DNA of 64,000 nt from Halovivax limisalsi. GTDB taxonomy: Archaea > Halobacteriota > Halobacteria > Halobacteriales > Natrialbaceae. The notes under the pieces are model-generated. The model saw only the letters and a list, made by a program, of their open reading frames with translations. It was not told where the DNA came from and searched no databases. Both the position numbers and the translations under genes were made by a program. Location: the NCBI RefSeq assembly GCF_023093535.1, contig NZ_CP095757.1, positions 2,356,001-2,420,000 on the forward strand, written 5' to 3'. This document shows, one piece after another, positions 48,886 through 57,696 of the stretch. The stretch's first letter is position 1, and every line of letters starts with the position of its first letter.

Positions 48886-49242
48886 TCAGGCCTCGTCTTC
48901 CGGCTCTTCGAACACCTCGACGACGTCGAGCGGAACGTCCCTGAGCGCACCGCCGACCTCGCTCTTTGCGATGCGGGAGGCGTGTTCCTCGCTGTCGGCG
49001 TTGAAGACGTCCATCTCGAGCGCGAGCCCGACGAGCGCGGTCTCGGCCGCGATGAACGCCGAATCGAACGGTTCGCCACACGCCGGACACCCCGTCGCGC
49101 CGACCTCCACCTCCACGTACTCCATTCCTTCCTCATTCAGCCGTCGACCGGCTTCGCTGACTGCGACGCCGATGGCGTCGTCGACACCCGCTACGTCCCG
49201 AACGAGCCAGGCGGCTTCCATCGCCACGAGGTAGTTGCTCAT
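48886..49242 (-). CDS. UPF0212 (DUF555) family protein
   Basis: A 118-residue archaeal protein. Recognised by AAWLVRDVAGVDDAIGVAVS, CPACGEPFDSAFIAAETALV and EEHASRIAKSEVGGALRDVP. The CPACGE pair suggests a zinc knuckle. UPF0212 is conserved in Euryarchaeota but its function is unknown to me. I start at ATG 49242 (MSNYLVAMEAAWL); an in-frame ATG at 49287 would add 15 residues. Confidence 0.88.
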   Translation of the reverse strand: MSNYLVAMEAAWLVRDVAGVDDAIGVAVSEAGRRLNEEGMEYVEVEVGATGCPACGEPFDSAFIAAETALVGLALEMDVFNADSEEHASRIAKSEVGGALRDVPLDVVEVFEEPEDEA

Positions 49243-49616
49243 GTACGCGAAATCGGGCCGGCGGGTGACGTTCTTTGCGGTTTCCATCGCCCAGTGTGGC
49301 CGAGAGATCCCGGAACCGACCGACCTGGCCGCACTCTCCGATCCGTTCCGCACCGGCGCCCGCTGCCGCGCCCGGCGGTACGGGGTCGACCGATGCGGAC
49401 GTGAGCGAAACGATGCCCATACGTTACAGAAATTGAGCGGGTACGCCCTCACCTGCATAGACCGACATCGGTGACCGGACTGGTTTAGTTGGACCGAACA
49501 CAACCGTAGTTGAATCGCCGGACTGCGCCGGGGCGGATTCCGAATGAAGAATCGGGCGGGATCGATCCGAGCAACAATGCTTATATACTCCCTGCTGCTC
49601 TGAGCCGACTACGCCG
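49243..49616. other. Divergent intergenic region with strong promoter
   Basis: 374 bases between the UPF0212 gene and the 55-residue membrane gene. The clearest signal is the TATA box TTATATAC near 49581-49588, about 30 bases before ATG 49617. The rest is GC-rich with no recognisable gene. Confidence 0.5.
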
Positions 49617-49784
49617 ATGAAAGATCGCGTCTACCGATCGACGCTGTTCGCGCTGTACCAGAGTGCCATCATGCTCGGCATCATGCTGATGCCAGTAGCA
49701 CTCGCCTCGAAGCAACTGGGGATCACGGTTCCTCTTCACCGACTGCTCGGACGCGTCGAAACCGCGTACGAAAACGCCGTGTAA
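49617..49784 (+). CDS. Small single-helix membrane protein
   Basis: A 55-residue protein beginning MKDRVYRSTLFALYQSAIML and containing one strongly hydrophobic helix (about 9-31, with GIMLMPVALAS), then an amphipathic tail (PLHRLLGRVETAYENAV). A canonical TATA box about 30 bases upstream implies leaderless transcription. The conserved-looking tail suggests a real microprotein; function unknown. It is followed by a hairpin-rich gap. Confidence 0.65.
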   Translation: MKDRVYRSTLFALYQSAIMLGIMLMPVALASKQLGITVPLHRLLGRVETAYENAV

Positions 49785-50092
49785 ACTACCCCACCCTACT
49801 CCCTCGGCGCTACGCGCCTCGGTCCTTGAGGCCGGAGGCTCCACCTTGAAAACGCTGAAGCGACGACCACTCCGGGGCCCACGACCGCGTTCTCTCGACG
49901 TCACCCTCACGAGAGCCGTCTGAGCGGCCCCTTCGGCCGCCCTGGCGCGGTCGCCGGTCGCACGGAGTGACGAGTGTCCGTCGGCTCGGCGGGTGTGTCG
50001 GGCCGTATCCCCGCTGGGACGAATCGGTGCCGCGGTGAGGCGGATTCGTTACCGCCGGTGTTTTATACCGTCCCGGTCGTTAGTCACGCACA
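49785..50092. other. Hairpin-rich gap between microprotein gene and psmB
   Basis: 308 bases with several inverted repeats: GGCGC/GCGCC near 49804-49816, CCTC/GAGG, CTCTCG/CGAGAG near 49893-49916, and GCGGCC/GGCCGC with loop CCTTC near 49924-49940. It could be the 3' part of the microprotein transcript or a separate small RNA. The psmB promoter is at its right end (TTTTATACCG, about 50060-50069). Confidence 0.45.
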
Positions 50093-50818
50093 ATGCGTAC
50101 GCCCACAGCTGACTTCTCGGATCCGTCGGACGGCCGTTCCGCCAACACCGACCCGTACAGCCCCGAACTCGGCTCGCTCCCCGACAACGACGTCGACGCG
50201 AGCGACCTCGACAACGTGAACAAGACGGGGACGACGACGATCGGCATCTCCACCGCCGACGGCGTCGTGATCGCGACCGACATGCGCGCGAGCCTGGGCG
50301 GCCGCTTCGTCTCGAACAAGAACGTCCAGAAGGTCGAACAGATCCATCCCACGGCCGCTCTCACGATGGTCGGGAGCGTCGGCGGCGCCCAGTCGTTCAT
50401 CTCCAGTCTCCGCGCGGAGGTGAACCTCTACGAAGCGCGCCGCGGCGCCGACATGAGCATCGACGCGCTTGCGACGCTGGCCGGCAACTTCGCCCGCGGC
50501 GGTCCCTTCTTCGCGATCCACCCGATCCTGGGCGGCGTCGACGACGAGGGGAGCCACGTCTACAGCATCGACCCCGCGGGAGGCGTCATGGAAGACGACT
50601 ACACCGTCACCGGCTCCGGGATGCAACTGGCCTACGGTCACCTCGAACAGACCTACGAGGAGGGCCTGTCGAACGACGAGGCGATGACGATCGCCGCCCA
50701 GGGGATCAAATCCGCCGCCGAACGCGACACTGGCTCCGGCAACGGCGTCTACCTCTGTGAGATCACCGACGAGGGCGTCGACATTCACGGCCACCACGAC
50801 TTCGAGGAAGTTCTGTAG
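50093..50818 (+). CDS. psmB: Proteasome subunit beta
   Basis: A 241-residue 20S proteasome beta subunit. An acidic propeptide of 46 residues is removed autocatalytically between G46 and T47 in NVNKTG|TTTIGIS, leaving Thr as the nucleophile. The conserved Asp in VVIATDMRASLGG and the Lys in SNKNVQKVEQI complete the active site, and the SGSGMQLAYG region matches the family. The ATG follows TTTTATACCG by about 25 bases. The alpha subunit and PAN ATPase are not in the window. Confidence 0.97.
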   Translation: MRTPTADFSDPSDGRSANTDPYSPELGSLPDNDVDASDLDNVNKTGTTTIGISTADGVVIATDMRASLGGRFVSNKNVQKVEQIHPTAALTMVGSVGGAQSFISSLRAEVNLYEARRGADMSIDALATLAGNFARGGPFFAIHPILGGVDDEGSHVYSIDPAGGVMEDDYTVTGSGMQLAYGHLEQTYEEGLSNDEAMTIAAQGIKSAAERDTGSGNGVYLCEITDEGVDIHGHHDFEEVL

Positions 50819-51253
50819 GCGACGACAGTCGGCCGTTCGTCCCTCCACAGCCGCCAGTTCCGCCCGCCGCGGCCTTGCACAATTATCGAAACGACTCCGC
50901 CGTCGGTTCCGCGAACGACAGACCGCCGCTCTCGAGTGACGCTTCCTCGGTAGCCGCGGCTTCCTGCTCCTGGCGACCGTTCCTGCTTCCGCCTCCGGAA
51001 CCGGCTCCCTCGCGTCGACGGTCGACCGTCGCTGGGTCAGCACGATCACCGACGTACCGAACGCGCCAGCGATCGCGGCTGCACGTGGGGCCGAACACAG
51101 AGAGTACCGTCCGAAAACCGAAGCGGGACGACGGACGGCACGTAGGGGTCGCTCCGATGTCGCGACGCCTGGCAGGCGGCGGGCGACCCTGCGACGGACG
51201 AGCAGCGAGCCGACCGATGGCGTCCGGATGAAGCGGAGGCTGGGCCGGGTTCG
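50819..51253. other. Convergent intergenic region
   Basis: 435 bases between convergent genes. Open frames exist on both strands but give Arg/Ser-rich or low-complexity acidic translations without a motif; I do not count them as genes. A palindrome is not obvious. Confidence 0.4.
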
Positions 51254-52396
51254 TTACTGGACGTTCGGGTGTGATACCGGTTGGGAACTGGTCACCGGCC
51301 GTTCGATCGGGTCGAGGCGCACGGCCCGGTTCTGTGCGGCCGATTCGTAGATCGCGTCGATGATTCGCTGGACCTGTAGCGCCTCGGATATCGTGTTCGA
51401 AGAGATCGGACGGCCCGAGCGGACGCTCGCGAGGAAGCGTTCGTCTTGGGCGCGGTAGCCGGCGACGGAGGAGTCACCCGAGAGGACGACGTCTTCGTAG
51501 TGGTCGACGCCCGAGACGCCCGTATCCAGGACGCGACACTCCGAGTCGCCGATCTCGTAGTGGGCGCCGGCTTCGTCGCCGCGGACGTAGAAGTCCATCG
51601 ACGGGTCGCGGTTCGTCGCCCACGCCGCTTCCAGCGATATCGTCCGTCCGTCCGCGCTCCGTAGGAAGGCCGAGACCGATTCTTCGACGTCGTACGATCC
51701 CTCTGTAGCGTCCCAACCGCCGCTGAACCCGTCGGGATCGGCGTACTCGTCCCGACCGCCGATGCCCGCGCGCGTCGTGCCCGACACCTCGACGATGTCG
51801 GGAAAGCCCATCGTGTAGAGCGCGAGGTCGAGCGCGTGCACGCCGATGTCGATGAGCGCGCCGCCGCCCGAGAGCGAGGGATCGGTGAACCACGATCCAG
51901 TGCCAGGGATTCCGCGGCGACGGATGTAGTTCGCCTCGACGTGGCGAATCGTGCCGAACCGGTCCCGGGCGCGCTGTGCGTCGAACAATTGGGTCGCGGC
52001 GGCGTGACGGTTGTGAAATCCGACCATGCACGTGGCTCGGGATTCGGCGGCGGCGTCGGCGATCCGCTGAGCGCTCTCGAGGGAGTGGGCGAGCGGCTTC
52101 TCGACGAGGACCGAAACGTCCGCCTCGAGCGCGGCGACGGCAATCGATTCGTGAAACCGGTTGGGTGTCGTCACGACGATGGCGTCGACCGGTCCGTCGG
52201 CCAGTAACGCCTCGTGGTGCTCGTAGACCGCGGCGTCGAACGATTCGGCGAACTCCTCGCGCGCGTCCTCGGTGATGTCGACCCCGGCGACGATCGTCGC
52301 ACCCGCTTCCTCGAACGTCGAGGCGTGCAGGCGACCCATTCCGCCGAGACCGACCACCCCGACGCGGGTTCGCTCGCCCGCGTTCGCCTCGCTCAC
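51254..52396 (-). CDS. Gfo/Idh/MocA family oxidoreductase
   Basis: A 380-residue NAD(P)-dependent oxidoreductase. The Rossmann motif is GVVGLGGMGRLHA (about 13-25), followed by VVTTPNRFHE (about 74-83) and VLVEKPLAHS (about 95-104), where the EKP Lys is part of the active site. The C-terminal sheet has GGGALIDIGVHALDLALYTM with conserved Asp and His. Members act on sugars, inositol or biliverdin-like compounds; the substrate is unknown. No sugar operon is adjacent. Confidence 0.92.
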   Translation of the reverse strand: MSEANAGERTRVGVVGLGGMGRLHASTFEEAGATIVAGVDITEDAREEFAESFDAAVYEHHEALLADGPVDAIVVTTPNRFHESIAVAALEADVSVLVEKPLAHSLESAQRIADAAAESRATCMVGFHNRHAAATQLFDAQRARDRFGTIRHVEANYIRRRGIPGTGSWFTDPSLSGGGALIDIGVHALDLALYTMGFPDIVEVSGTTRAGIGGRDEYADPDGFSGGWDATEGSYDVEESVSAFLRSADGRTISLEAAWATNRDPSMDFYVRGDEAGAHYEIGDSECRVLDTGVSGVDHYEDVVLSGDSSVAGYRAQDERFLASVRSGRPISSNTISEALQVQRIIDAIYESAAQNRAVRLDPIERPVTSSQPVSHPNVQ

Positions 52397-52504
52397 GATC
52401 CACCACCCCGTCCGAGCAGTGAACCGACGATTGTCGGGGAGGTAATCGGGGCTTTCTCGGAGGAAATTGGTCGGTACCGGTCGATCATTGGAGACAGGAG
52501 GGGT

Positions 52505-52610
52505 GGGGACAAAATAAACATTGTGCCCTAATAATCGTCAATTCTATTGAACAGTCACGCTCCCGTATTTAAATTCTAGAATTTTTAAACGAAAATTACC
52601 GCGCCGCTGG
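52505..52610. promoter_or_regulatory. AT-rich segment with 14-base palindrome
   Basis: Within the 342-base gap upstream of the Gfo/Idh gene is about 100 bases of very AT-rich DNA. It contains the perfect palindrome AAATTCTAGAATTT (52571-52584) and flanking AT runs (TATTTAAA, TTTTTAAACG). It may be a distal promoter/operator for the oxidoreductase or a relict of inserted DNA. Confidence 0.4.
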
Positions 52611-52738
52611 TTCCGGTAGTCACCTACGATTCCTGACGGTCCCCCGGGACACGATAGAGCGGTGTGATGGCCGTCCACCGTCGCCTCTCCCGTGGAATTA
52701 CCGACTGAGGACCCACGTTTACACCACCGCTCTTCCAG

Positions 52739-54112
52739 TCACTGTGGACGGACGCCGCCTCGTAGCGGGGTCGCGTCGATCCGAGTGACTCGGATCGGGT
52801 TCGACGTTGGTGCGGCCGTCCGTTCGGGACGACTGCGCTGCGTATCGATCAGTTCGACCGTGACGTCGAGCTCGGCGTCCACGACGGCGGCCAGCCGCGT
52901 TCGAACGCGCTCGGCGAAATCCGGCGGTTCGGCTTCGCCGGGCGGTCGTTCGACGAGCACCGTCACGGCGGCCGGTCGATCGGCCACGACGTCGTGAACC
53001 TCGTACTCGACGGCGACCTCGTGAAAGGTAACCTCCTCGAACGCCGGATCGTCGCTCATCGCGGCGAGTTCCCGGTCGACGTCGTGGGTGAGCGCGGCGA
53101 CCTGGTACGTGCCGTAGGTCACGACCGCCAGAATCACGGTGAGCACGGCGATCGCGACGATAAATATGGCCACCCGCGCACGAAGTCGACTAACGGCCCG
53201 GTCCACCCGTTCGACCTCGTAGGGCCGGTAGCCGAGCAGCCACAGCATCACGAGCGCCGTGAGGTTGATCGCCAGCAGGTTGACCAGCACGAGCGTTCCC
53301 GCCGTGAGGACGACGGTCGGATGCCACCACGCGATCCCGAGGCCCGCCGTCGCCGCCGGCGGCACCAGCGCGACGGCGATGGCGACGCCGACCAGCACGG
53401 AGCCGACGTCCCGCGTGAGGCTGACGACCGCGGCGGCGCCGGATCCCAGGGCGAGAAACAGCGACAGGAGCGTCGGCGTGATGCGCTCTTCGACGGCTGG
53501 GATAGTCGTAATGTCGAGCCCAGGGGGCAGCAAGACCGTCCCGCGGAGCGCCCACCCGACGAGCGCGGCGGTCAGTACGGTGACGAAAAGCCCGCCCGCC
53601 TGGAGCGCGATCCCGCGCGATGCGAGCGATTCGTCGTGCACGACGACGCCGACGCTCGCCGCCAGCGCCGGCCCCATCAACGGGGCGACGACCATCGCGC
53701 CGATGATCGTCGCGGTCGAGTCGGTCAGCAACCCCGCGGTCGCGATGATACTCGAGAGGACGAGCAACGCGAAGAACGTCGAGGCCGCCGGGGCCAGCGA
53801 TATCGCTTGTGCCCGGATCTCCGCTCGCGACAGTTGGGTGGGAGCGTACCTGGACCGATCGGCGTCCGGATCGCCGGAGACGGACGCTTCCACGCCCATC
53901 ACGACGATCCTGACGTCGTCGTGGAGTCCATCGGCGTGCAAGCGCGAAAGGAGCGAATCGACGCCGTCGACCGGTACCGGGACCGAGACGATCGCTTCGA
54001 AGGCGCTGTCGCTGGTTTCCTCCGTTAGGCCGTACTCGACCGCCTCGCTTTCGAGCGTTGCAAGGATCGACGATCGCTCACCGCGTGGGACGTACAACTG
54101 CACGACTCGCAT
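52739..54112 (-). CDS. DUF389 (TIGR00341-like) membrane protein
   Basis: A 457-residue protein. An N-terminal soluble domain (about 1-95, MRVVQLYVPRGERSSILATL) precedes six transmembrane helices (about 115-320) with the DUF389 core STATIIGAMVVAPLMGPALA and VGVAIAVALVPPAATAGLG. A C-terminal soluble domain (about 330-457) has VEYEVHDVVADRPAAVTVLV. The family is widespread and uncharacterised; a transport role is suggested by its topology. ATG 54112 is favoured over the ATG five codons upstream because it starts the first strand. Confidence 0.88.
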   Translation of the reverse strand: MRVVQLYVPRGERSSILATLESEAVEYGLTEETSDSAFEAIVSVPVPVDGVDSLLSRLHADGLHDDVRIVVMGVEASVSGDPDADRSRYAPTQLSRAEIRAQAISLAPAASTFFALLVLSSIIATAGLLTDSTATIIGAMVVAPLMGPALAASVGVVVHDESLASRGIALQAGGLFVTVLTAALVGWALRGTVLLPPGLDITTIPAVEERITPTLLSLFLALGSGAAAVVSLTRDVGSVLVGVAIAVALVPPAATAGLGIAWWHPTVVLTAGTLVLVNLLAINLTALVMLWLLGYRPYEVERVDRAVSRLRARVAIFIVAIAVLTVILAVVTYGTYQVAALTHDVDRELAAMSDDPAFEEVTFHEVAVEYEVHDVVADRPAAVTVLVERPPGEAEPPDFAERVRTRLAAVVDAELDVTVELIDTQRSRPERTAAPTSNPIRVTRIDATPLRGGVRPQ

Positions 54113-54291
54113 GCGGGCCCGTACCACGACCTCCGGGAAAGAACGACGACCGTCCAGATACGATCCGATAGTCGAAACGCGACCGCTTCAGGCGGCGTGT
54201 CCAGCTGGCACACGTGGCCCCAGATCGTCGGGGGAGCGGGGCGTTCGGTGACGGCGTGATCCACCTGAAGCGTCGTGAGCCGACAGGGACG

Positions 54292-55152
54292 TCACTCCTC
54301 GTCGAACGTTCGCCGCCCCTCGTCGGTAACGACGCTCTCGATGAGCGACACGGGCGTGGCGTCGTAGGCCGGGTTCGAGACGTCGAACTCGGTCGCCGGC
54401 TCGAGGAGCACCTCGTTGCCGTCGCGGAACTCGTTCTCGAAGACGAATCCCTGCGTGATCAGCTTCGACGCCGCGCCCAGGACCGTGACCGGAACGTCGA
54501 GTTGTGCCGCGGCGGCTGCGAGCGGGAACGTCCCCACCCGGTTGTACAGCACGTCGTCGACGATGCAGTCCATGCCGACGACGACCCGATCGCACTCTGC
54601 GAGGTGGTAGCCGCCGGCGGCGTCCGTGATGAGGGTCACGTCGACCCCCTCGATCGTCGCGAACTCGCGAGCCGCCCTGCGCCCGATGTAGCGCGGCCGC
54701 GCCTCGGTCACGTAGAGGTCGAACGTCGCGCCCTGGTCGGTCGCGAGCTCGACCGCCTCGAGCACCGTCGTCGAGTAATCGTGGGTCAGGAGGACGTCGT
54801 CGTTCGCGAGGATCGACGCGGCGTTCGCCGCGGCCCGGTGCTTCCCCGACTCGATTCGAGCCGCGACGTCCTCGATGACGGCGCGCGCGACCGAGGTCGC
54901 CTCCTCGACGTCGGCGGGGTCGCTCTCGGTCACCTCGTCGACGACCTTCCGGAGGGCGTTCTGGAGCGAGGCGTGGGACGGGTTCGCCCGCTTGAGCACG
55001 TTCGCGTTCTGCTCGAGGGTCGTGTGGAACGCTTCGACGGTCGCGTACTCGCGATCGAGCAGCGATTCGAGCGCGCGCGTCGCCCGGATCGCGACCGCAG
55101 ACGAACTGTGAGTCTGCATCCGACGGATCTCCTCTGCCGTCTCGTCGATCAT
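54292..55152 (-). CDS. eIF2B-like / ribose-1,5-bisphosphate isomerase family protein
   Basis: A 286-residue protein of the aIF2B / ribose-1,5-bisphosphate isomerase / methylthioribose-1-phosphate isomerase superfamily. An N-terminal helical bundle (about 1-105) is followed by a Rossmann-like domain with VLLTHDYSTTVLEAV, YVTEARPRYIGRRAAREFA and the late VVGMDCIVDDVLYNRVGTFP, whose Asp and Asn/Arg residues are typical of sugar-phosphate isomerases. Archaeal members act in AMP/nucleoside salvage toward RuBisCO; a role as translation factor is an older annotation. It is divergent from the Mrp gene by 153 bases. Confidence 0.87.
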   Translation of the reverse strand: MIDETAEEIRRMQTHSSSAVAIRATRALESLLDREYATVEAFHTTLEQNANVLKRANPSHASLQNALRKVVDEVTESDPADVEEATSVARAVIEDVAARIESGKHRAAANAASILANDDVLLTHDYSTTVLEAVELATDQGATFDLYVTEARPRYIGRRAAREFATIEGVDVTLITDAAGGYHLAECDRVVVGMDCIVDDVLYNRVGTFPLAAAAAQLDVPVTVLGAASKLITQGFVFENEFRDGNEVLLEPATEFDVSNPAYDATPVSLIESVVTDEGRRTFDEE

Positions 55153-55305
55153 ACCACACCCCTCAACCGACCGACTCAAAGCCGTTTCGGGTACCAGACG
55201 GTCCTGGCACCCACGATCGAAAGGCACGCCGTCGACTCCCTTCGCCAATATCCCAGCGCACGGGCGAACACAACGCTTTTCGAGCCAGATACCCGCAGGG
55301 TTCAC

Positions 55306-56382
55306 ATGGACGAGGAAGCGGTACGCGACCGGCTCAGCGAGATCGACGACCCGATGCTCGGGGACGACCTCGTCTCGCTCGGGCTCGTCAACGACGTCAC
55401 CGTCGACGCCGAGACGGTGTCGATCGATCTCGCGCTCGGCGCGCCGTACTCGCCGGCCGAGACGGAGCTGGCGGGCACGATCCAGGAGGCGTTCGAGGAC
55501 ACCGAGTACGCGGTCGACCTCTCGGCGAGCGTCCCCGGCCGGGACGACGCTCGCCCCGAGGAGGCCGTGCTCCCGAACGTCAAGAACGTCATCGCCGTTG
55601 CTTCCGGGAAAGGCGGCGTCGGGAAGTCGACCGTGGCCGTGAACGTCGCGGCGGGCCTGGCCAGCCGCGGCGCCCGCGTCGGCCTCTTCGACGCGGACGT
55701 CTACGGCCCGAACGTCCCGCGGATGGTCGACGCCGACGAACCGCCGATGGCGACCGAGGACGAGACGCTCGTCCCGCCCGAGAAGTACGGCGTGAAACTG
55801 ATGAGCATGGCCTTCCTCACCGGCGAGGACGACCCCGTCATCTGGCGCGGCCCGATGGTCCACAAGGTGATCACGCAACTCACCGAGGACGTCGAGTGGG
55901 GCCACCTCGACTACCTCGTCGTCGACCTCCCGCCCGGGACGGGCGATACGCAGCTGACGATGCTGCAGACGATGCCGGTGACCGGCGCCGTGATCGTCAC
56001 GACCCCCCAGGACGTGGCGCTCGACGACGCACGGAAGGGACTCGAGATGTTCGCCAAACACGAGACGGTCGTCCTTGGCATCGTCGAGAACATGGCCACG
56101 TTCGCCTGTCCCGACTGCGGGAGTCAACACGACATCTTCGGCGCCGGCGGCGGGTCGGAGTTCGCCGAGATCCACGACATGCCGTTTCTCGGCTCGATCC
56201 CGCTCGACCCCGCCGTGCGGGCTGGCGGCGACGCAGGTGAACCGACGGTCCTGGCCGAGAGCGAGACGGGCGAGGCGTTTCGCGACGTGACGAACGCCGT
56301 CGCGGACAACGTCGGGGTCGTCCACCGACGCGCCGTCTCCGAGGCGGACGACGCCGCGGCGCCGACGCCGGACGACGATTGA
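55306..56382 (+). CDS. Mrp/ApbC-type iron-sulfur carrier ATPase
   Basis: A 358-residue P-loop ATPase. An N-terminal MIP18/FSCA-like domain covers about 1-80 (MLGDDLVSLGLVNDVTVDAE). The deviant Walker A is GKGGVGKST at 101-109, with switch motifs LFDADVYGPNVPRM and VVDLPPGTGDTQLTM. C268 and C271 (FACPDCGSQH) form the CxxC that bridges a 4Fe-4S cluster in a dimer. The protein carries and delivers iron-sulfur clusters. The ATG at 55306 follows a weak A/C-rich promoter; a small gene follows two bases after the stop. Confidence 0.94.
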   Translation: MDEEAVRDRLSEIDDPMLGDDLVSLGLVNDVTVDAETVSIDLALGAPYSPAETELAGTIQEAFEDTEYAVDLSASVPGRDDARPEEAVLPNVKNVIAVASGKGGVGKSTVAVNVAAGLASRGARVGLFDADVYGPNVPRMVDADEPPMATEDETLVPPEKYGVKLMSMAFLTGEDDPVIWRGPMVHKVITQLTEDVEWGHLDYLVVDLPPGTGDTQLTMLQTMPVTGAVIVTTPQDVALDDARKGLEMFAKHETVVLGIVENMATFACPDCGSQHDIFGAGGGSEFAEIHDMPFLGSIPLDPAVRAGGDAGEPTVLAESETGEAFRDVTNAVADNVGVVHRRAVSEADDAAAPTPDDD

Positions 56383-56384
56383 CC

Positions 56385-56606
56385 ATGCCCGAGGATTCGA
56401 TCGCCGACGACCCGGACCGCGCGCGGCTGCTCCGCGACGTGGCCGAGGAGATCCGCGGCGAGTCAAGCGAGCGCAAACAGCTGGCGAACGTACTCTACCG
56501 GACCAGCGACGTCTACGACCCCGACGAATCGACGACGCCGGAGGAGGTTATTCGCAACGTGAAGTTCATCCTCGAGGTCAAGGAGCGCGGCGGGCTCGAC
56601 CGCTGA
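56385..56606 (+). CDS. Small conserved hypothetical protein
   Basis: A 73-residue acidic helical protein (MPEDSIADDPDRARLLRDVA ... YDPDESTTPEEVIRNVKFIL). It begins two bases after the Mrp stop, so it is probably co-translated with it and may act in the same process. I do not recognise a named family. Alternative ATG six bases upstream would overlap the Mrp stop. Confidence 0.75.
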   Translation: MPEDSIADDPDRARLLRDVAEEIRGESSERKQLANVLYRTSDVYDPDESTTPEEVIRNVKFILEVKERGGLDR

Positions 56607-56692
56607 GCGCGACCGCGCTGGCCGATCCGTAGCGGCGTGGCCCCGCGAGCGGTCCCGAGTGCTTTTTTGTCCGCGCGACCGACGAACGGGCG

Positions 56693-57319
56693 ATGGACGT
56701 CGAGACGCGGTCGAACCCGTTCGGAATGGACGAAGATTGCCGGAACTGCCCGGCCCTGTGTGACACCCGCGAGTCGGTGGTGCACGGCTACGGCGACGTG
56801 GCGGCGGACTTCCTGTTCGTCGGCGAGCGACCGGGCGAGACCGCCGACCGAACGGGCGTGCCCTTCGCTGGGGACGAGGAGTTCCATCCGCTCACTCGCA
56901 CGCTCGGTCGCCTCGGGCTCTGCGATCTCACCAGCGACCCCGCGCGCCCGCACCTCGAGGGCGCGTATCTCACGTACCTGACGCGCTGTCGGCACCCGGA
57001 TCGCGTCCCGACCGACGAGGAAGTCGACACTTGCGAACCGTACCTCGACGCCGAGATCCGGATGATCAACCCCGAACTGCTGATCCCGGTCGGCCAGCGA
57101 GCGCTCTGGCGATTGGGCGCGGAGTACACCACGCGATCGGCCGACGACCTCCGGATCGAGGACCTCCACGCGACGACGATCAGGGGGCGCGGGTTCGAAC
57201 TCGTCCCGATGTGCGATCCGCGGGAGGCGACCGAGTCCCGGCGAGACGAGTGGGTTCACGCGTTCGCCGACGTTATGGCGTCGGATTACCGCCAGACGAA
57301 GGGCCGACGCGAACGGTAG
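56693..57319 (+). CDS. Uracil-DNA glycosylase, family 4/5 type
   Basis: A 208-residue iron-sulfur DNA repair enzyme. Motif A is VGERPGETAD (about 43-52). Cluster-binding cysteines C16, C19, C99 and C114 have the spacing of thermostable family 4/5 enzymes. The motif-B region near the C-terminus (residues 170-180, LVPMCDPREATE) is altered from the usual HPS, so activity may differ from standard uracil removal. Cytosine deamination repair is the expected role in a GC-rich halophile. It stands alone between convergent neighbours. Confidence 0.87.
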   Translation: MDVETRSNPFGMDEDCRNCPALCDTRESVVHGYGDVAADFLFVGERPGETADRTGVPFAGDEEFHPLTRTLGRLGLCDLTSDPARPHLEGAYLTYLTRCRHPDRVPTDEEVDTCEPYLDAEIRMINPELLIPVGQRALWRLGAEYTTRSADDLRIEDLHATTIRGRGFELVPMCDPREATESRRDEWVHAFADVMASDYRQTKGRRER

Positions 57320-57360
57320 AGCGGACCCACAGCGGGATACGCGCCGAACGGCGAATCAAC

Positions 57361-57582
57361 TCACCAGTAGGGCGTGTCGAGTCGCCCGCCGCCGCGGGAC
57401 CCGACGAAGGACAGGCTGGCGACGACGAGGGCGGCCAGAAGCAGCGTTGCGAGTCCCTGCATCCGCCAGTCGTTCCCCGCCGCGTCGAATCCGTACTCGA
57501 CCAGGAGCGTGTACGCGCCGAGGGCGACGGCGCCGAGAATCGTGAGCGTCCCGAGCGCGCCGACCAGTGTCCGGGTTCGCAT
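57361..57582 (-). CDS. Small two-helix membrane protein
   Basis: A 73-residue protein with two transmembrane helices: about 5-28 (LVGALGTLTILGAVALGAYT) and about 42-62 (LATLLLAALVVASLSFVGSR). ATG 57582 is chosen; the frame upstream is non-coding in character. It is convergent with the glycosylase gene and has no recognised family. Confidence 0.65.
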   Translation of the reverse strand: MRTRTLVGALGTLTILGAVALGAYTLLVEYGFDAAGNDWRMQGLATLLLAALVVASLSFVGSRGGGRLDTPYW

Positions 57583-57696
57583 ACCCGAAGACGGGTTCGG
57601 GATCCCCTTAATACGACCGGCTACGACCCGATGCCGTCGGGGACAGGACGGTGTTCGAACCGCCGCGTTCAAGACGCGAGGGGCCCGAAATCCGGT

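Noticed and set aside
50084-51049. Long minus-strand frame opposite psmB
   Set aside because: Antisense shadow of the proteasome gene; no motif and no promoter.
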